A stretch of DNA of 64,000 bases from JAFGRU01 sp016934985 (GTDB taxonomy: Bacteria; Desulfobacterota; Desulfuromonadia; Desulfuromonadales; JAAYDE01), in NCBI GenBank assembly GCA_963665045.2, contig CAXXJQ010000007.1, forward strand, positions 1 to 64,000, given 5' to 3'. Position 1 is the first letter of the stretch. The number at the start of each line of letters is the position of its first letter. The notes beneath the pieces were generated by a model. That model saw only the letters and a program-made list of their open reading frames with translations, searched no databases and was not told the DNA's origin. Below are positions 53,860 through 63,118 of the stretch, one piece after another. The position numbers and the translations under genes were made by a program.

Positions 53860-55041
53860 TTAAGGACCTTGTGAGTGGAGTTGCTTTGAAGAAGTAATCC
53901 CCAGTACGGAAAGGAAAAGACCCTCATATTTTTGAGCGACGATAGCCAGGGAAAAATGGTTCTGAATCCTTTTGCGGGCTTCTTTACCAAGTTTTTCCCG
54001 GTCTTCAGGAGTCAGTGCCAGAACCGCCCGCCAGGCCTCAGCCAGAGAACCGCTATCCCGAGGCGGCACCACTTTCCCGGTATCCCCAATAATCAAAGCC
54101 GAATCCCCTACATTTGTTGCGACACAAGGAACTTCACAAGCCATTGCCTCGCCCAGGACATTTGAAAAACCTTCCCCGCAAGAGGAAGAAGTCGCAATGT
54201 CAAAAGAAGAGTTCAACTCTTTTATGTCAGAACGGTGCCCCAGCAAATGAAAAGAACTTTGAAGATCGAATTCTTTTATCCATCCGCATAATTCCTTGTT
54301 TTCCCAACTGATACCTTCTCCGCAAAGAACAAAATGGGAATCAGGCTCATATTGTTTAAGAAGGGCCGCAGCACTAATGAAATTTTTGTGATCTTTTTGC
54401 GGATTGAACCGGGCGATCAGCCCGATGGTTTTTGCATCTTGAAGGATCCCCAACTCCTGCCGCACCTTAAATCGTGCCACAAGGTCCCTTTCAAACTTGA
54501 AGAGATCGAACCCGTTAGGTATCACAATTATCTTGGACGCATCATAACCCTTATCGACATGGACGGTCCTGGGAACTTCCCCGCAACAGATAATTTTGCT
54601 CGGCAACTTTTTTGACAGCAGGGCACAACACTTGGCGGTCAAAAGGGTCGTGTTTTTGTTGACCAATGACTCCAGATTGCTGTGCCTGATATTCCAGACA
54701 ACCGGGATGTTTCCAGCCAATTTTGCCGCCAGACCGCCGATGAGGTCGGCATGATACATCCAGGTACTGACCAGGTGCGGCCGCTTTTTCCGAAACCATT
54801 TTGCAAGCCTGAAAATTTTTCTCGGGTCTGGAACCCCCGGGCGCATCCCGAGGCTATGAACGGGGACTCCGATGTCGGTGAAACCTTTGGTTAAAGGCTC
54901 GGACGCTTCCACCAGTTGGGTGAGGGAAATGACTTCCGGCTCAAAAGTGTTGCGATCAATCCGGGTCAGAAGTTTGAGAAGCATCCTTTCCGCCCCGCCT
55001 CCGCCAAGTCCGGTTATGACAAACTGAATTTTCAATGTCAT
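53860..55041 (-). CDS. GT4 glycosyltransferase
   Basis: A 393-residue GT-B enzyme. The start is set at the ATG at 55,041 because MTLKIQFVITGLGGGGAERM is the family N-terminus and GGGG precedes by 8 bases; an ATG at 55,101 overlapping the previous stop would add 20 atypical residues. C-terminal motifs are LIARFNPQKDHKNFI, HLLGHRSDIKELNSSFD and SSCGEGFSNVLGEAMACEVP (EX7E). It probably adds one sugar of the repeat unit on the cytoplasmic face. Sugar specificity unknown. Confidence 0.9.
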   Translation of the reverse strand: MTLKIQFVITGLGGGGAERMLLKLLTRIDRNTFEPEVISLTQLVEASEPLTKGFTDIGVPVHSLGMRPGVPDPRKIFRLAKWFRKKRPHLVSTWMYHADLIGGLAAKLAGNIPVVWNIRHSNLESLVNKNTTLLTAKCCALLSKKLPSKIICCGEVPRTVHVDKGYDASKIIVIPNGFDLFKFERDLVARFKVRQELGILQDAKTIGLIARFNPQKDHKNFISAAALLKQYEPDSHFVLCGEGISWENKELCGWIKEFDLQSSFHLLGHRSDIKELNSSFDIATSSSCGEGFSNVLGEAMACEVPCVATNVGDSALIIGDTGKVVPPRDSGSLAEAWRAVLALTPEDREKLGKEARKRIQNHFSLAIVAQKYEGLFLSVLGITSSKQLHSQGP

Positions 55042-55100
55042 ATTATCATCCCCCCAGTCTGCCACAGACTCTTCGGTTCCCACCTGGCGGCAAAAACCCA

Positions 55101-56228
55101 TTAACCGGAAAGCATAATCGACGCATAGGACTTGAGTGAGTTTTCAAGACTGAAAAAATTGGCTCTTTGCTTCAGCCTCTCTGAGGTACCTGTTTTTTCC
55201 GTCGAGCTATTTAAATTTTTCAAAATAGCGTCAGCCATTTTTTTTTCATCTCCAACAGGAACGATATCTCCATATTTCCCGTCTTCAAGAATTTCATTAA
55301 CCCCCCCTTTGCAATTTGTTGCGACAACCGGCGTACCGACAGCCATGGCCTGAATGAGAGTACCGGGGAGACCTTCAAACAATGAAGACAAGACAAAAAC
55401 TCGAGCGCGGGCCATGTATTTAAAGGGGTTTTCAACGAAACCGGGGAGCAGCACCTCTTTCTCCAGCCCAAGATCACTTATGAGCGACTCCAGAGCTGGT
55501 CTTTCTTTCCCCTCGCCCAGAATTACCAACCGTGTGGGGCAGTGCTGATGAACCAGGGAAAAAGCTTTGATTAAAGTTGGATAATCTTTTTCTTCGGCCA
55601 GCCTCCCGGCACTCAGAATGACCGGGGGCTCACCGGCTTGAAACCAGGGATGTTCAACCGGCTCCTGAGACTCAGCCATCAACTCAGGAGTTACAACGGC
55701 ATTTATAGCCACCTGCATGCGTCCCAGGGGCCACCTTAGACGCGTCTCATAGTCCCTGGCCACCGCATGGGATACGGCGATGTTGCCGTCGGCTGAGGCG
55801 TAAGCCAAGCGGACAAATACAACCGTCAGAATTTTCCGGAAAAAATTTTTGGAATCAAGTATTTCAGACAGCTCCATCGCTTCTCTCAACACCACTCTCA
55901 GGGGCACACAGGCTAAACGTCTGGCCAGAAGGGCGATAATGTTGGTGTGCAGCATGGTCGATAACATTACCTGGGGACGTTGCTTTCGAAGATAGCGCAC
56001 CAGGTTGGGAAGACAGGCTAGAACACGATGGGAATTAAGGTCGACGACATTGACCTCGGGGGGAATTAAAGCCATATAGGGTCCTTCCGCCTTGGTGAGG
56101 ACCAGATCGACGTCAAAACCTTCCCCTGCAAACCCTCGGGCCAGGTTCAGCATGACCCGCTCCGCCCCACCACCACGCATGGAGGGCACAAAAAAAGCTA
56201 TTTTTTGGTGGGAAATATCTTTTTTCAT
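55101..56228 (-). CDS. GT4 glycosyltransferase
   Basis: A 375-residue GT-B enzyme with IAFFVPSMRGGGAERVMLNL at the N-terminus and ILSAGRLAEEKDYPTLIKAF, SSLFEGLPGTLIQAMAVGTP (EX7E) in the C-terminal domain. Its ATG overlaps the stop of the upstream glycosyltransferase gene by four bases (ATGA). It is a third sugar-adding enzyme of the repeat-unit pathway; donor and acceptor are not predictable. Confidence 0.9.
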   Translation of the reverse strand: MKKDISHQKIAFFVPSMRGGGAERVMLNLARGFAGEGFDVDLVLTKAEGPYMALIPPEVNVVDLNSHRVLACLPNLVRYLRKQRPQVMLSTMLHTNIIALLARRLACVPLRVVLREAMELSEILDSKNFFRKILTVVFVRLAYASADGNIAVSHAVARDYETRLRWPLGRMQVAINAVVTPELMAESQEPVEHPWFQAGEPPVILSAGRLAEEKDYPTLIKAFSLVHQHCPTRLVILGEGKERPALESLISDLGLEKEVLLPGFVENPFKYMARARVFVLSSLFEGLPGTLIQAMAVGTPVVATNCKGGVNEILEDGKYGDIVPVGDEKKMADAILKNLNSSTEKTGTSERLKQRANFFSLENSLKSYASIMLSG

Positions 56229-57457
56229 GAAAAGCTCATCTCAACGGCCGGATTGATTCCGGCAATTCGTTCAAGCTTGCGGCGCAGGCTGGGGCGGCGC
56301 CGGGCGGCGCGGTCAGTGAAATAAAGGTAAGCTTGTTCAAGTTCCCGGAGCGCGGTCGCCATACTGAACCGTTCTTCGATAATCTGCCGGGAACGTTTTC
56401 CCATGTTCCTGGCGAGTTGGGGATTTTGCAAAATCGCGGAAACTTTTTTCGCCAGCCCTTCAGCATCGCCGACGGCAACGACAAAGCCGTTTTGTCCTTC
56501 CTCGATAATATCCTCCAAAGTCGTACAGTTGGTGGACACAACCGGCAAACCCGCGCGCATGGCTTCCAGCAGGGCGTTGGGACAACTTTCCGAGTTGCTC
56601 GTTACAACGGCAACGTCCATTCTGGCCAGGGCCGTATCAACGTCCCGGCGCAAGCCCAGCAGTTTGACACGATCCTGCAAACCGTAATCTGCAATGGCGT
56701 CTTCTATAGCCTGCCGCATATTTCCTTCCCCGATAATCCAGAAATCAGCGTCAACGTGATTCCGGATCAGATAATGGGCCATCTTTATGAAAAGGAGATG
56801 ATTCTTCACAGGGTGGAAACGGCCGACAATACCAACGACCGGCCGTTTTCCCCTCAGTGAGTCGTAACAGGTCTTCTCCTGGCGCCTGAACCGGGGCTCA
56901 TCGTCATCTATTTCGAGACCGTTTCTGATGGTTCGCACAGGCGTGTTTCTCATGAAAAAAAGTTTTTCTTCAAGGAATTCCTTCAGCATCCGGGAATTGA
57001 CGATCCAACCGTCATAGCGAATGTTCAACAGTGAATAAACTAAAGGCCACGGTGGCTCCATGCCCATCCTGCCGCGCATCCCGCCGAGAACCACAGGGAC
57101 CCCCGTCAGAATCGCAGGAATCAGGCCGTAGTGATTGCCGGAGGAAAGCCAGGCATGAACCACATCAAAAGATTCCTTCTTCATGTAACTGATGGCCTCT
57201 GCAAAATAACGCCTGCGGCTCCACGAATCACTTCCCAGAAGAACCACAGGAAGACCGCTTTTGGCGATCATTTCTTTGGGAAATCCAGCTGCATTGGAAC
57301 GGTAGGCTGCGACATGGACCTCAAATATGTCCCTGTTCAAACGGGGCAGAAATTTGGCGAGTTGCACCTCGGCTCCACCGACGCCAAGACTTCCACACAC
57401 GACCAGAAGTTTGATCCGCTCTTTTTCGACGCTTGTCGTTACACGGAACTTATCCAT
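56225..57457 (-). CDS. GT4 glycosyltransferase
   Basis: A 410-residue GT-B enzyme. N-terminal domain: LLVVCGSLGVGGAEVQLAKF and HAWLSSGNHYGLIPAI. C-terminal domain: GRFHPVKNHLLFIKMAHYLI, KLLGLRRDVDTALARMDVAV and SNSESCPNALLEAMRAGLPV (EX7E). A basic C-terminal helix (AARRRPSLRRKLERI) could bind the membrane. The gene is three bases downstream of the polymerase gene and overlaps the next glycosyltransferase gene, so it is part of one operon. Confidence 0.9.
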   Translation of the reverse strand: MDKFRVTTSVEKERIKLLVVCGSLGVGGAEVQLAKFLPRLNRDIFEVHVAAYRSNAAGFPKEMIAKSGLPVVLLGSDSWSRRRYFAEAISYMKKESFDVVHAWLSSGNHYGLIPAILTGVPVVLGGMRGRMGMEPPWPLVYSLLNIRYDGWIVNSRMLKEFLEEKLFFMRNTPVRTIRNGLEIDDDEPRFRRQEKTCYDSLRGKRPVVGIVGRFHPVKNHLLFIKMAHYLIRNHVDADFWIIGEGNMRQAIEDAIADYGLQDRVKLLGLRRDVDTALARMDVAVVTSNSESCPNALLEAMRAGLPVVSTNCTTLEDIIEEGQNGFVVAVGDAEGLAKKVSAILQNPQLARNMGKRSRQIIEERFSMATALRELEQAYLYFTDRAARRRPSLRRKLERIAGINPAVEMSFS

Positions 57458-57460
57458 CGA

Positions 57461-58726
57461 TCATACGGTGCCTTGGGGTTCCAAAGGTGAATGGGCAGGA
57501 CTTTCCAACTTATCATGGGGTATCATGCGTTTTTCCAGCAAGGCAACCCCAAGGATGTAGCCTAAATTTCCAGGAGCGAAAATAGTGACGATTTGGCCGA
57601 ATAAAAACAGCGAGAGGAATGCCAGCATCTCCATTTTCACTTCCCAGGCAACCTCTTTACTCCAGACCTTGTCCCATGTTTTAAAAATCAGATAGCCCAG
57701 CCAGGAGACATAGAGCCAGGCACAGATCCCGCCATATGCCAGGTGCAGCCATAAGAAGGTATTGTGAGGCTTGAAACCCGTGGAAGTGTAGCCCCCAAAA
57801 TAGCCTTTGCCCGCGATAAGGGTTTCCTTCATGTCATGGAAAGCCGTTTCCCAGAAAAAAAGCCGCCCGCTTTCGAGGTTCAGGCGATATTCATAACCCC
57901 TGACGATATCAGCCACCTGATCCGAGAAAATGACAGTCGAGGCCCCGATCAGCACAACAAAAACCACTAAACCCAGTTTCCCTTTCCAGCCTTTGAGCGA
58001 GGCGAGAAGAAAAAAGAAGACACCTAACGCCAACAGGAACAGTCCTTGCCGGGATAGGGTCAACAACACCACCGCCCCCAGGGAAAGGGCCATGACCCAG
58101 CAAACAAGCCTGGATAACAGCTTCGCTCTTAGACTGATAAACAACAGGGCGATCGCGGTCATATAAGCGACCTGAGCCAGTGCATTGGGATTGGCAAACA
58201 TCGAACCCGCCACGTCCCCTTCGAGTGCCAGCCGAACCTGCCCCTCCTCGATTCCGACAAAGGTCGCACCCATGACCACCGAGAGTAAAACGGCTCCTCC
58301 AAGAAAACATGCAAAACGAAAGGTGGCACGGCGATCCCGAACGATGTAGCAGGCCATCAGCAGGAAGCAGACCCAATAGGTTATCTGCCTGGTGAATTTA
58401 TCGATAAAATAAAAATCGTGGACATTGGCTATGAAGTTGATCAGGACGGCAAAAACAAGGGTCACCGGAAAAGGCTCCCGTTGGGAAATCATAATAACCA
58501 CACATGCGACAGCCGCACCAACGATCAGTGCCCCGGACAACTGGGGTATGCGAAGCACCCCCAGTTGATGGCCGAATATTCGGCTAACCAGGGAGAAGTA
58601 GAGAAGAACCTCGATAGCGACCCGACCCCAGTTGACTTGGTCCTTCACTTCGGAAGGAAATTCAACGGCTGGAGAATAATTTTTCCAACGGCTGAGAAAA
58701 TTCCCATTGCTCGAAAAATTGGCCAT
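57461..58726 (-). CDS. O-antigen polymerase/ligase-family membrane protein (Wzy/WaaL)
   Basis: A 421-residue protein with about 11 membrane segments. The Wzy_C-type region is visible: LSRQGLFLLALGVFFFLLAS, a large periplasmic loop with RLNLESGRLFFWETAF and GYTSTGFKPHNTFLWLHLAY. The R...H pattern of this loop is shared by O-antigen ligases and Wzy polymerases. In a locus with a flippase and Wza/Wzc-type proteins, a polymerase role (Wzy) is more likely than lipid A ligation. The gene sits between flippase (9-base gap) and glycosyltransferase genes. Confidence 0.87.
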   Translation of the reverse strand: MANFSSNGNFLSRWKNYSPAVEFPSEVKDQVNWGRVAIEVLLYFSLVSRIFGHQLGVLRIPQLSGALIVGAAVACVVIMISQREPFPVTLVFAVLINFIANVHDFYFIDKFTRQITYWVCFLLMACYIVRDRRATFRFACFLGGAVLLSVVMGATFVGIEEGQVRLALEGDVAGSMFANPNALAQVAYMTAIALLFISLRAKLLSRLVCWVMALSLGAVVLLTLSRQGLFLLALGVFFFLLASLKGWKGKLGLVVFVVLIGASTVIFSDQVADIVRGYEYRLNLESGRLFFWETAFHDMKETLIAGKGYFGGYTSTGFKPHNTFLWLHLAYGGICAWLYVSWLGYLIFKTWDKVWSKEVAWEVKMEMLAFLSLFLFGQIVTIFAPGNLGYILGVALLEKRMIPHDKLESPAHSPLEPQGTV

Positions 58727-58735
58727 AAACCCGCC

Positions 58736-60220
58736 TTATATAATTTTATGCAGCCGGAATTTGGGGATTTTGGATAGTTGATTTTTCAAAAACCGGGCAA
58801 TATCCGGAGGACCAATATAGTGAAGCCATGCCAGATAGGTCAGCCCTGACAAAACACTTGCAAGTGTCAGGTGAAAGAGACCCGGCGTTAATTCAGAAAC
58901 AGGAAAATTAACGGCAAGGATACAGAACCCGCAGCCGCCTGAGATAAAAACCTGATGGAGAGGGAACCTCAAATTTTGCTGGGTTTTCAGCTGAAAAACG
59001 ATGGGAAGCACACCAACGATATATCCAAACCCCATGGCAATGGGTATCCCGACCACCCCCAACAGCGGCAGCAGAAGGAAGTAAGCCAGAAAAGTCGCCG
59101 CCGAAGTCAGGATATACTGGGAGGCCAGATGGCGGGCGGAGACCAGGCGCAAACCCGCCTGCCGCACCAGGGACCAGATGGGCAGGCCCATAAGAGTGAA
59201 ACCGAACGCGGCCAGGACGGGAAAGGTGTTGACGTACTTAGGCCCGGCATAAAGAAGAAGCAGCGACTTTGCTGCAATCATGATAAAAATACCGAGGGGA
59301 ATGAACAGGAAAGAAACCAATACCAGCGTCTGGCGATAGTAATGTTCCAGAGCCTCCCCACCTTCTCCCCTGACTTCCCCGAATTTCACTCCGGCGGGAA
59401 CGACGATGGTATTGACAAGGGCGTAAATATTATCGAATAGACGTTTGGCGACATGGTAACCGGCAAGCACCTCCGCACCTAGAAAGGCCGCGACAAGGGG
59501 TCTGTCGATTTTATCGGTGGCCCCTTTCAGCATGACCAGACCAAAATACGGCCAGCTTGCTTTAAATATCTCTAAAAAGGGGATTAATCGCCAACAGAGG
59601 TATTTTCTTATGTCTAACAAACAGAGCAGAACGCCAATCAAAGTTCCCAGCAGGAATCCCCAGAAAAAACCGGGAACGCCGCCAAGAAAAAAACCGATCA
59701 CGCAAAATGCCCGCTGCGACAATACGGTCGCCACGTTTATGGCGGACCGCGATACAAAACGCTGGCTGGCGACCTGGATTATTTCCAACTGATCAAAAAA
59801 AGCCAGAACAAAGCTGATCAAGATGACGAAACGGATAAGATCGAGATAGTCGTGGTGGTGAAAAAAACTGAAGCAAATGGCGGAGCTCGATAAATAGAAG
59901 ATTAACGTGATCAAAACCATGAGCCCTGTCCGGTAAACCAGGGCGCTGGTAATCAATTTTTTGACCCGTAAATGCTGCCCTTCCGCCTCCAGTTGAGCGA
60001 CTTCCTTTTCGACCAGGGTGCCCATGCCCATCCCCCCGAGGAGCGACGTCCAACCAGATAAAATGGTGAGCGTGGCATAAACCGCCATCTGTTCCTTGGA
60101 GAAAACCCTGGCAAAATAAGCGATGAAAACCAGCGATATAACGGTGATCAAGCCATGGGAAAGCAAAATGCTCAGACTGGATTTTGCCAGTTGCCTGGTA
60201 CGGCTCATGTTCCGTTCCAT
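58736..60220 (-). CDS. wzx: Wzx-type flippase (MATE/MOP superfamily)
   Basis: A 494-residue protein with 12 or more membrane segments. The start MERNMSRTRQLAKSSLSILL is 8 bases after GAAGG. The polysaccharide-synthesis domain begins LAKSSLSILLSHGLITVISL with FSKEQMAVYATLTILSGW, and central arginine-bearing helices (LKGATDKIDRPLVAAFLGAE) occur, as usual in Wzx proteins. It should move the lipid-linked repeat unit to the periplasm, supplying the polymerase encoded next. It is the second gene of the glycosyltransferase operon, 44 bases downstream of the ATP-grasp gene. Confidence 0.91.
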   Translation of the reverse strand: MERNMSRTRQLAKSSLSILLSHGLITVISLVFIAYFARVFSKEQMAVYATLTILSGWTSLLGGMGMGTLVEKEVAQLEAEGQHLRVKKLITSALVYRTGLMVLITLIFYLSSSAICFSFFHHHDYLDLIRFVILISFVLAFFDQLEIIQVASQRFVSRSAINVATVLSQRAFCVIGFFLGGVPGFFWGFLLGTLIGVLLCLLDIRKYLCWRLIPFLEIFKASWPYFGLVMLKGATDKIDRPLVAAFLGAEVLAGYHVAKRLFDNIYALVNTIVVPAGVKFGEVRGEGGEALEHYYRQTLVLVSFLFIPLGIFIMIAAKSLLLLYAGPKYVNTFPVLAAFGFTLMGLPIWSLVRQAGLRLVSARHLASQYILTSAATFLAYFLLLPLLGVVGIPIAMGFGYIVGVLPIVFQLKTQQNLRFPLHQVFISGGCGFCILAVNFPVSELTPGLFHLTLASVLSGLTYLAWLHYIGPPDIARFLKNQLSKIPKFRLHKII

Positions 60221-60264
60221 CGTTTCGGCCTTCTATTGCAATAACCCTCTTCCTTGAAGGGTTT

Positions 60265-61302
60265 TCAAGATCCGACGGACCTCAATTGATTGAGAAAATC
60301 TTCCAAAATGGCATCCTGGGGCCAGACATGTCCTTCATGCCAATTCAGCTTGTCGTCCCAATAGCCCGAACAGTTCCTCACCGGCTCGGCCTGAAAGCCG
60401 TAGCTGATTTCCACAATGCGGGGGTCTCCGCAAGCATCCATGACGAAATCGAAGGCAAGACTCTGGGTTCCGATGCGACGACTGACGTTGAACGCTATTT
60501 TGACACATTCAAGATTGATTTTTTCCAGTTCGTAGCGGATCAGGCCGCTGCCAGAAGCCCGGAAATCGTCTTTACGGACTTCCCTGGTGAAAGCAAAGGC
60601 TCTGTTTCCAATAACCGTAATGCGGGTATCAAATGTGTTCCCCGGCACAAACGACTGAAAATAGACGTAATTCCGTTCAACGTTATATTGTTTTTGGCGT
60701 TGCCGGGCCGCCCGAAAAGCGGCGGGAAATCTCTGGATGGCTCCAAGGTAATCCTTGCGTTTTTCCAGCTGTTTGATTTTTTTCCCGGTATCGGTGAAAT
60801 AACCGCCCGATTGTTTAATACCTGTTCCAAATGCCTTTTTAATCAGCATCCTGGCTTTGTCTACATTCTCAACAAGCTGTACGTTAACCGAGCCAGCGCC
60901 TTTGCTGAGTTTGAACACCAAGGGGAACTGCGCTTTTGCAGTCCATTCGATCGCCTCATTCATATCATAGAATACAAAGGTGGGAACTAATGGAGCACCA
61001 ATGGCTTCCAGGAGGTATTTTTGGCTGATCTTGTCGTCAAAATGCCAGCATGTATTCAAGTTAGGAAAGGTTTTGATACCCAGGATTTCCGATGTCCTGA
61101 TAATGGCTTTGGCGGCCAGCGGATCTCCATTCCCATGTTGAGCCCAATGCCATAACAATCCATGCATACCTGACAACTGCGCAAACACATCGTTTCTGAG
61201 GCAATCCACCACCTGAAAGGAAATATTACGTTCCCGACAGTATTCTATCCAACGATCGGAAAAGCTATGGGGTCTGTCGTGAATGGCGAGCTTTATCTCC
61301 AT
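60265..61302 (-). CDS. RimK-like ATP-grasp protein
   Basis: A 345-residue protein. The ATP-grasp core has FPLVFKLSKGAGSVNVQLVE (ATP-binding Lys and Gly loop), FQSFVPGNTFDTRITVIGN and QSLAFDFVMDACGDPRIVEI (metal-binding Asp and Glu) with SYGF following. AGGA lies 7 bases before the start. It resembles the YheC/RimK-type ligases seen in capsule and teichuronic loci, which attach amino acids or other amines to a carboxylate. It appears to be the first gene of the operon running down to asnB. Substrate unknown. The 294 bases before it (61,303-61,596) hold no gene and probably carry the operon promoter. Confidence 0.85.
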   Translation of the reverse strand: MEIKLAIHDRPHSFSDRWIEYCRERNISFQVVDCLRNDVFAQLSGMHGLLWHWAQHGNGDPLAAKAIIRTSEILGIKTFPNLNTCWHFDDKISQKYLLEAIGAPLVPTFVFYDMNEAIEWTAKAQFPLVFKLSKGAGSVNVQLVENVDKARMLIKKAFGTGIKQSGGYFTDTGKKIKQLEKRKDYLGAIQRFPAAFRAARQRQKQYNVERNYVYFQSFVPGNTFDTRITVIGNRAFAFTREVRKDDFRASGSGLIRYELEKINLECVKIAFNVSRRIGTQSLAFDFVMDACGDPRIVEISYGFQAEPVRNCSGYWDDKLNWHEGHVWPQDAILEDFLNQLRSVGS

Positions 61303-61596
61303 TGATAAATCCTGATTTAAAAGAAAGAGTTATACGCACGCATTCTCAATTTGCCAAAAACACAATTTCCGTCTTTTGTTCGTATGAAATACTGGCCGCA
61401 TAAAGGAATAGGCGTTTTTCCAGGGGGGATTAGCGATTGGAATGGCATAAAAACAGGATTTACCGGCAATGGCTTCCATTTCATTTACTCAGAATTCCAT
61501 GGTTTCCGGACGAAAGATCCTTACGGCTTCTGTCAAGCATACCGTAAGGGCCTCCTCCGTCAAGCAAGCCTCACGAACCGGCCCCGAAACCTCAGA

Positions 61597-62895
61597 TCAT
61601 GGGTTTCGTCCTTCCACTCGAGCCGCCATCTTAGCCAGAATTTCTTCAATATTGGAATATCCGTCACCGTCGTCATCGCCATGGGGATCGGCACCGGTTT
61701 CAAAAGGTCGATAGCTGGGTCTGTCGTAATCTTTAGGCCAACCGCCGGCAGCAGATATGGAGTTTTTAAGAACCCCGCTTTCGGTTTCAACCTCGTGGAA
61801 AATCCTTTTTTCCACCGAATCCCTGCGCGCGGGACGGGCTCCTGCATATTTCAATATCTCCGTCCGGATTTTGCTAACGGGTAAAATGGATAAACTGGAA
61901 TCGTAGATTGGAGGTGATTTAACCAGGAGGGATCTAATCCTCTGGTTAAGAAGGGGGCCGGCATATTTGCCGGCAAACATGCAATCCTTAATATAATACT
62001 GTCCCGACAACAACGCCATTTTCAGCCCAATTGCCGGTCCCCGGCTGTTGAAACCGCCAATATAATGATTGCCGATAAAGCTGGCCTCGCTGGCCCCAAT
62101 GGGGCCACCGACCACCGTGAATCCATGGGTCCCGCAGTTATAAGCCAGATTGTTGGCTACAAAAACCCTGCTGTTATTTGTAATGCGGGGATTTCTTTCT
62201 CTGTTGTGAGCAAAAAGGTTTTTATAAATACTTACTCTGTCGACATGGCGGGGTTGGTGCCCGTCGGTTCCCAAAAGCAGGCCGTAAACAATTCCTTCGG
62301 CGATCAAACAATTGCTGATAGTCACATCATGCACGCCGGAACCGCTCCTGGCAGCCCAAATGCTTATGTTTTCATCGGTGGCCCAGTTGGCTGTCACATG
62401 ATCAATGACTACATTGTAGGTCTGGTTATGAAAACCGTGAATCCGTACGCCGTCTTTCTCCCCTCCGGCGACTCTCACTCGCAAATGCCTGACCAGAACA
62501 TCGTGGGTGTCGATCTCAATTCCGTAGTTTCGCAGCTGAACACCAGGCTCAGGAGCTGTTTGCCCGGCAATGGTAAGATAGGGGTTGCGGATCACCACAA
62601 CCTTTTTCAGGTCAATGCTTCCTCCGACCTCGAATACCACGATACGCGGTCCGCTAGCCGTTGCCGCAGCACGAAAGGAACCATTCCCGCTATCGTTGAG
62701 ATTGGTCACCTTGATGATTCTGCCGCCGCAACCGGCCAGAGTCCTGGACCCGAACCCTTCAGCGCCAGGGAAGACGGGCAGCGAACCAGCCATCCGAGTC
62801 GGTTCGTATCGCACCGAAGACGCCTCACGGTCGCCCGCCTGGGAGCAGGACAACAGCACAACGCAAACAAAAACCAACCTCAAAAATAACTTCAT
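61597..62895 (-). CDS. Pectate-lyase-like parallel beta-helix lipoprotein
   Basis: A 432-residue secreted protein. The signal peptide ends in the lipobox LLSC (C17), so it is a lipoprotein. The body matches the PelB/PL1-like beta helix: VFPGAEGFGSRTLAGCGGRI, VTNLNDSGNGSFRAA, LTIAGQTAPEPGVQLRNYGI, then VVIDHVTANWATDENISIW with Asp and Arg residues typical of the catalytic face. The C-terminus carries a Ca-binding loop DDDGDGYSNIEEI. It could trim or modify the polymer in the periplasm or outside. A paralogue lies directly upstream on the same strand, so this looks like a tandem duplication. Confidence 0.85.
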   Translation of the reverse strand: MKLFLRLVFVCVVLLSCSQAGDREASSVRYEPTRMAGSLPVFPGAEGFGSRTLAGCGGRIIKVTNLNDSGNGSFRAAATASGPRIVVFEVGGSIDLKKVVVIRNPYLTIAGQTAPEPGVQLRNYGIEIDTHDVLVRHLRVRVAGGEKDGVRIHGFHNQTYNVVIDHVTANWATDENISIWAARSGSGVHDVTISNCLIAEGIVYGLLLGTDGHQPRHVDRVSIYKNLFAHNRERNPRITNNSRVFVANNLAYNCGTHGFTVVGGPIGASEASFIGNHYIGGFNSRGPAIGLKMALLSGQYYIKDCMFAGKYAGPLLNQRIRSLLVKSPPIYDSSLSILPVSKIRTEILKYAGARPARRDSVEKRIFHEVETESGVLKNSISAAGGWPKDYDRPSYRPFETGADPHGDDDGDGYSNIEEILAKMAARVEGRNP

Positions 62896-63054
62896 GCTAA
62901 TTAGTATAGCTAAAAAAAGTTATTCAGCCGGGATGCATAAAAAGATTGTCTTGATCATCCTGGAAATATACTGAAAATTTGAATTTTCCGCTTTGTTTAT
63001 GCCAAATTTTTGATTTTCGCAGTTCTTCAACAATTTCCCGGCAGAATGATTCCC

Positions 63055-63082
63055 AAAAGAAAGGGGCCGGTTTCCCGGCCCC
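63055..63082 (-). terminator. Intrinsic terminator after the second beta-helix gene
   Basis: Stem GGGGCCGG / CCGGCCCC (63,063-63,070 and 63,075-63,082) with a short loop; on the minus strand it is followed by TTTCTTTT. It lies 37 bases past the stop at 63,119. Confidence 0.8.
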
Positions 63083-63118
63083 AGGTTCGTTTAACAAGTG
63101 GATATCAGTTAGCCGGAC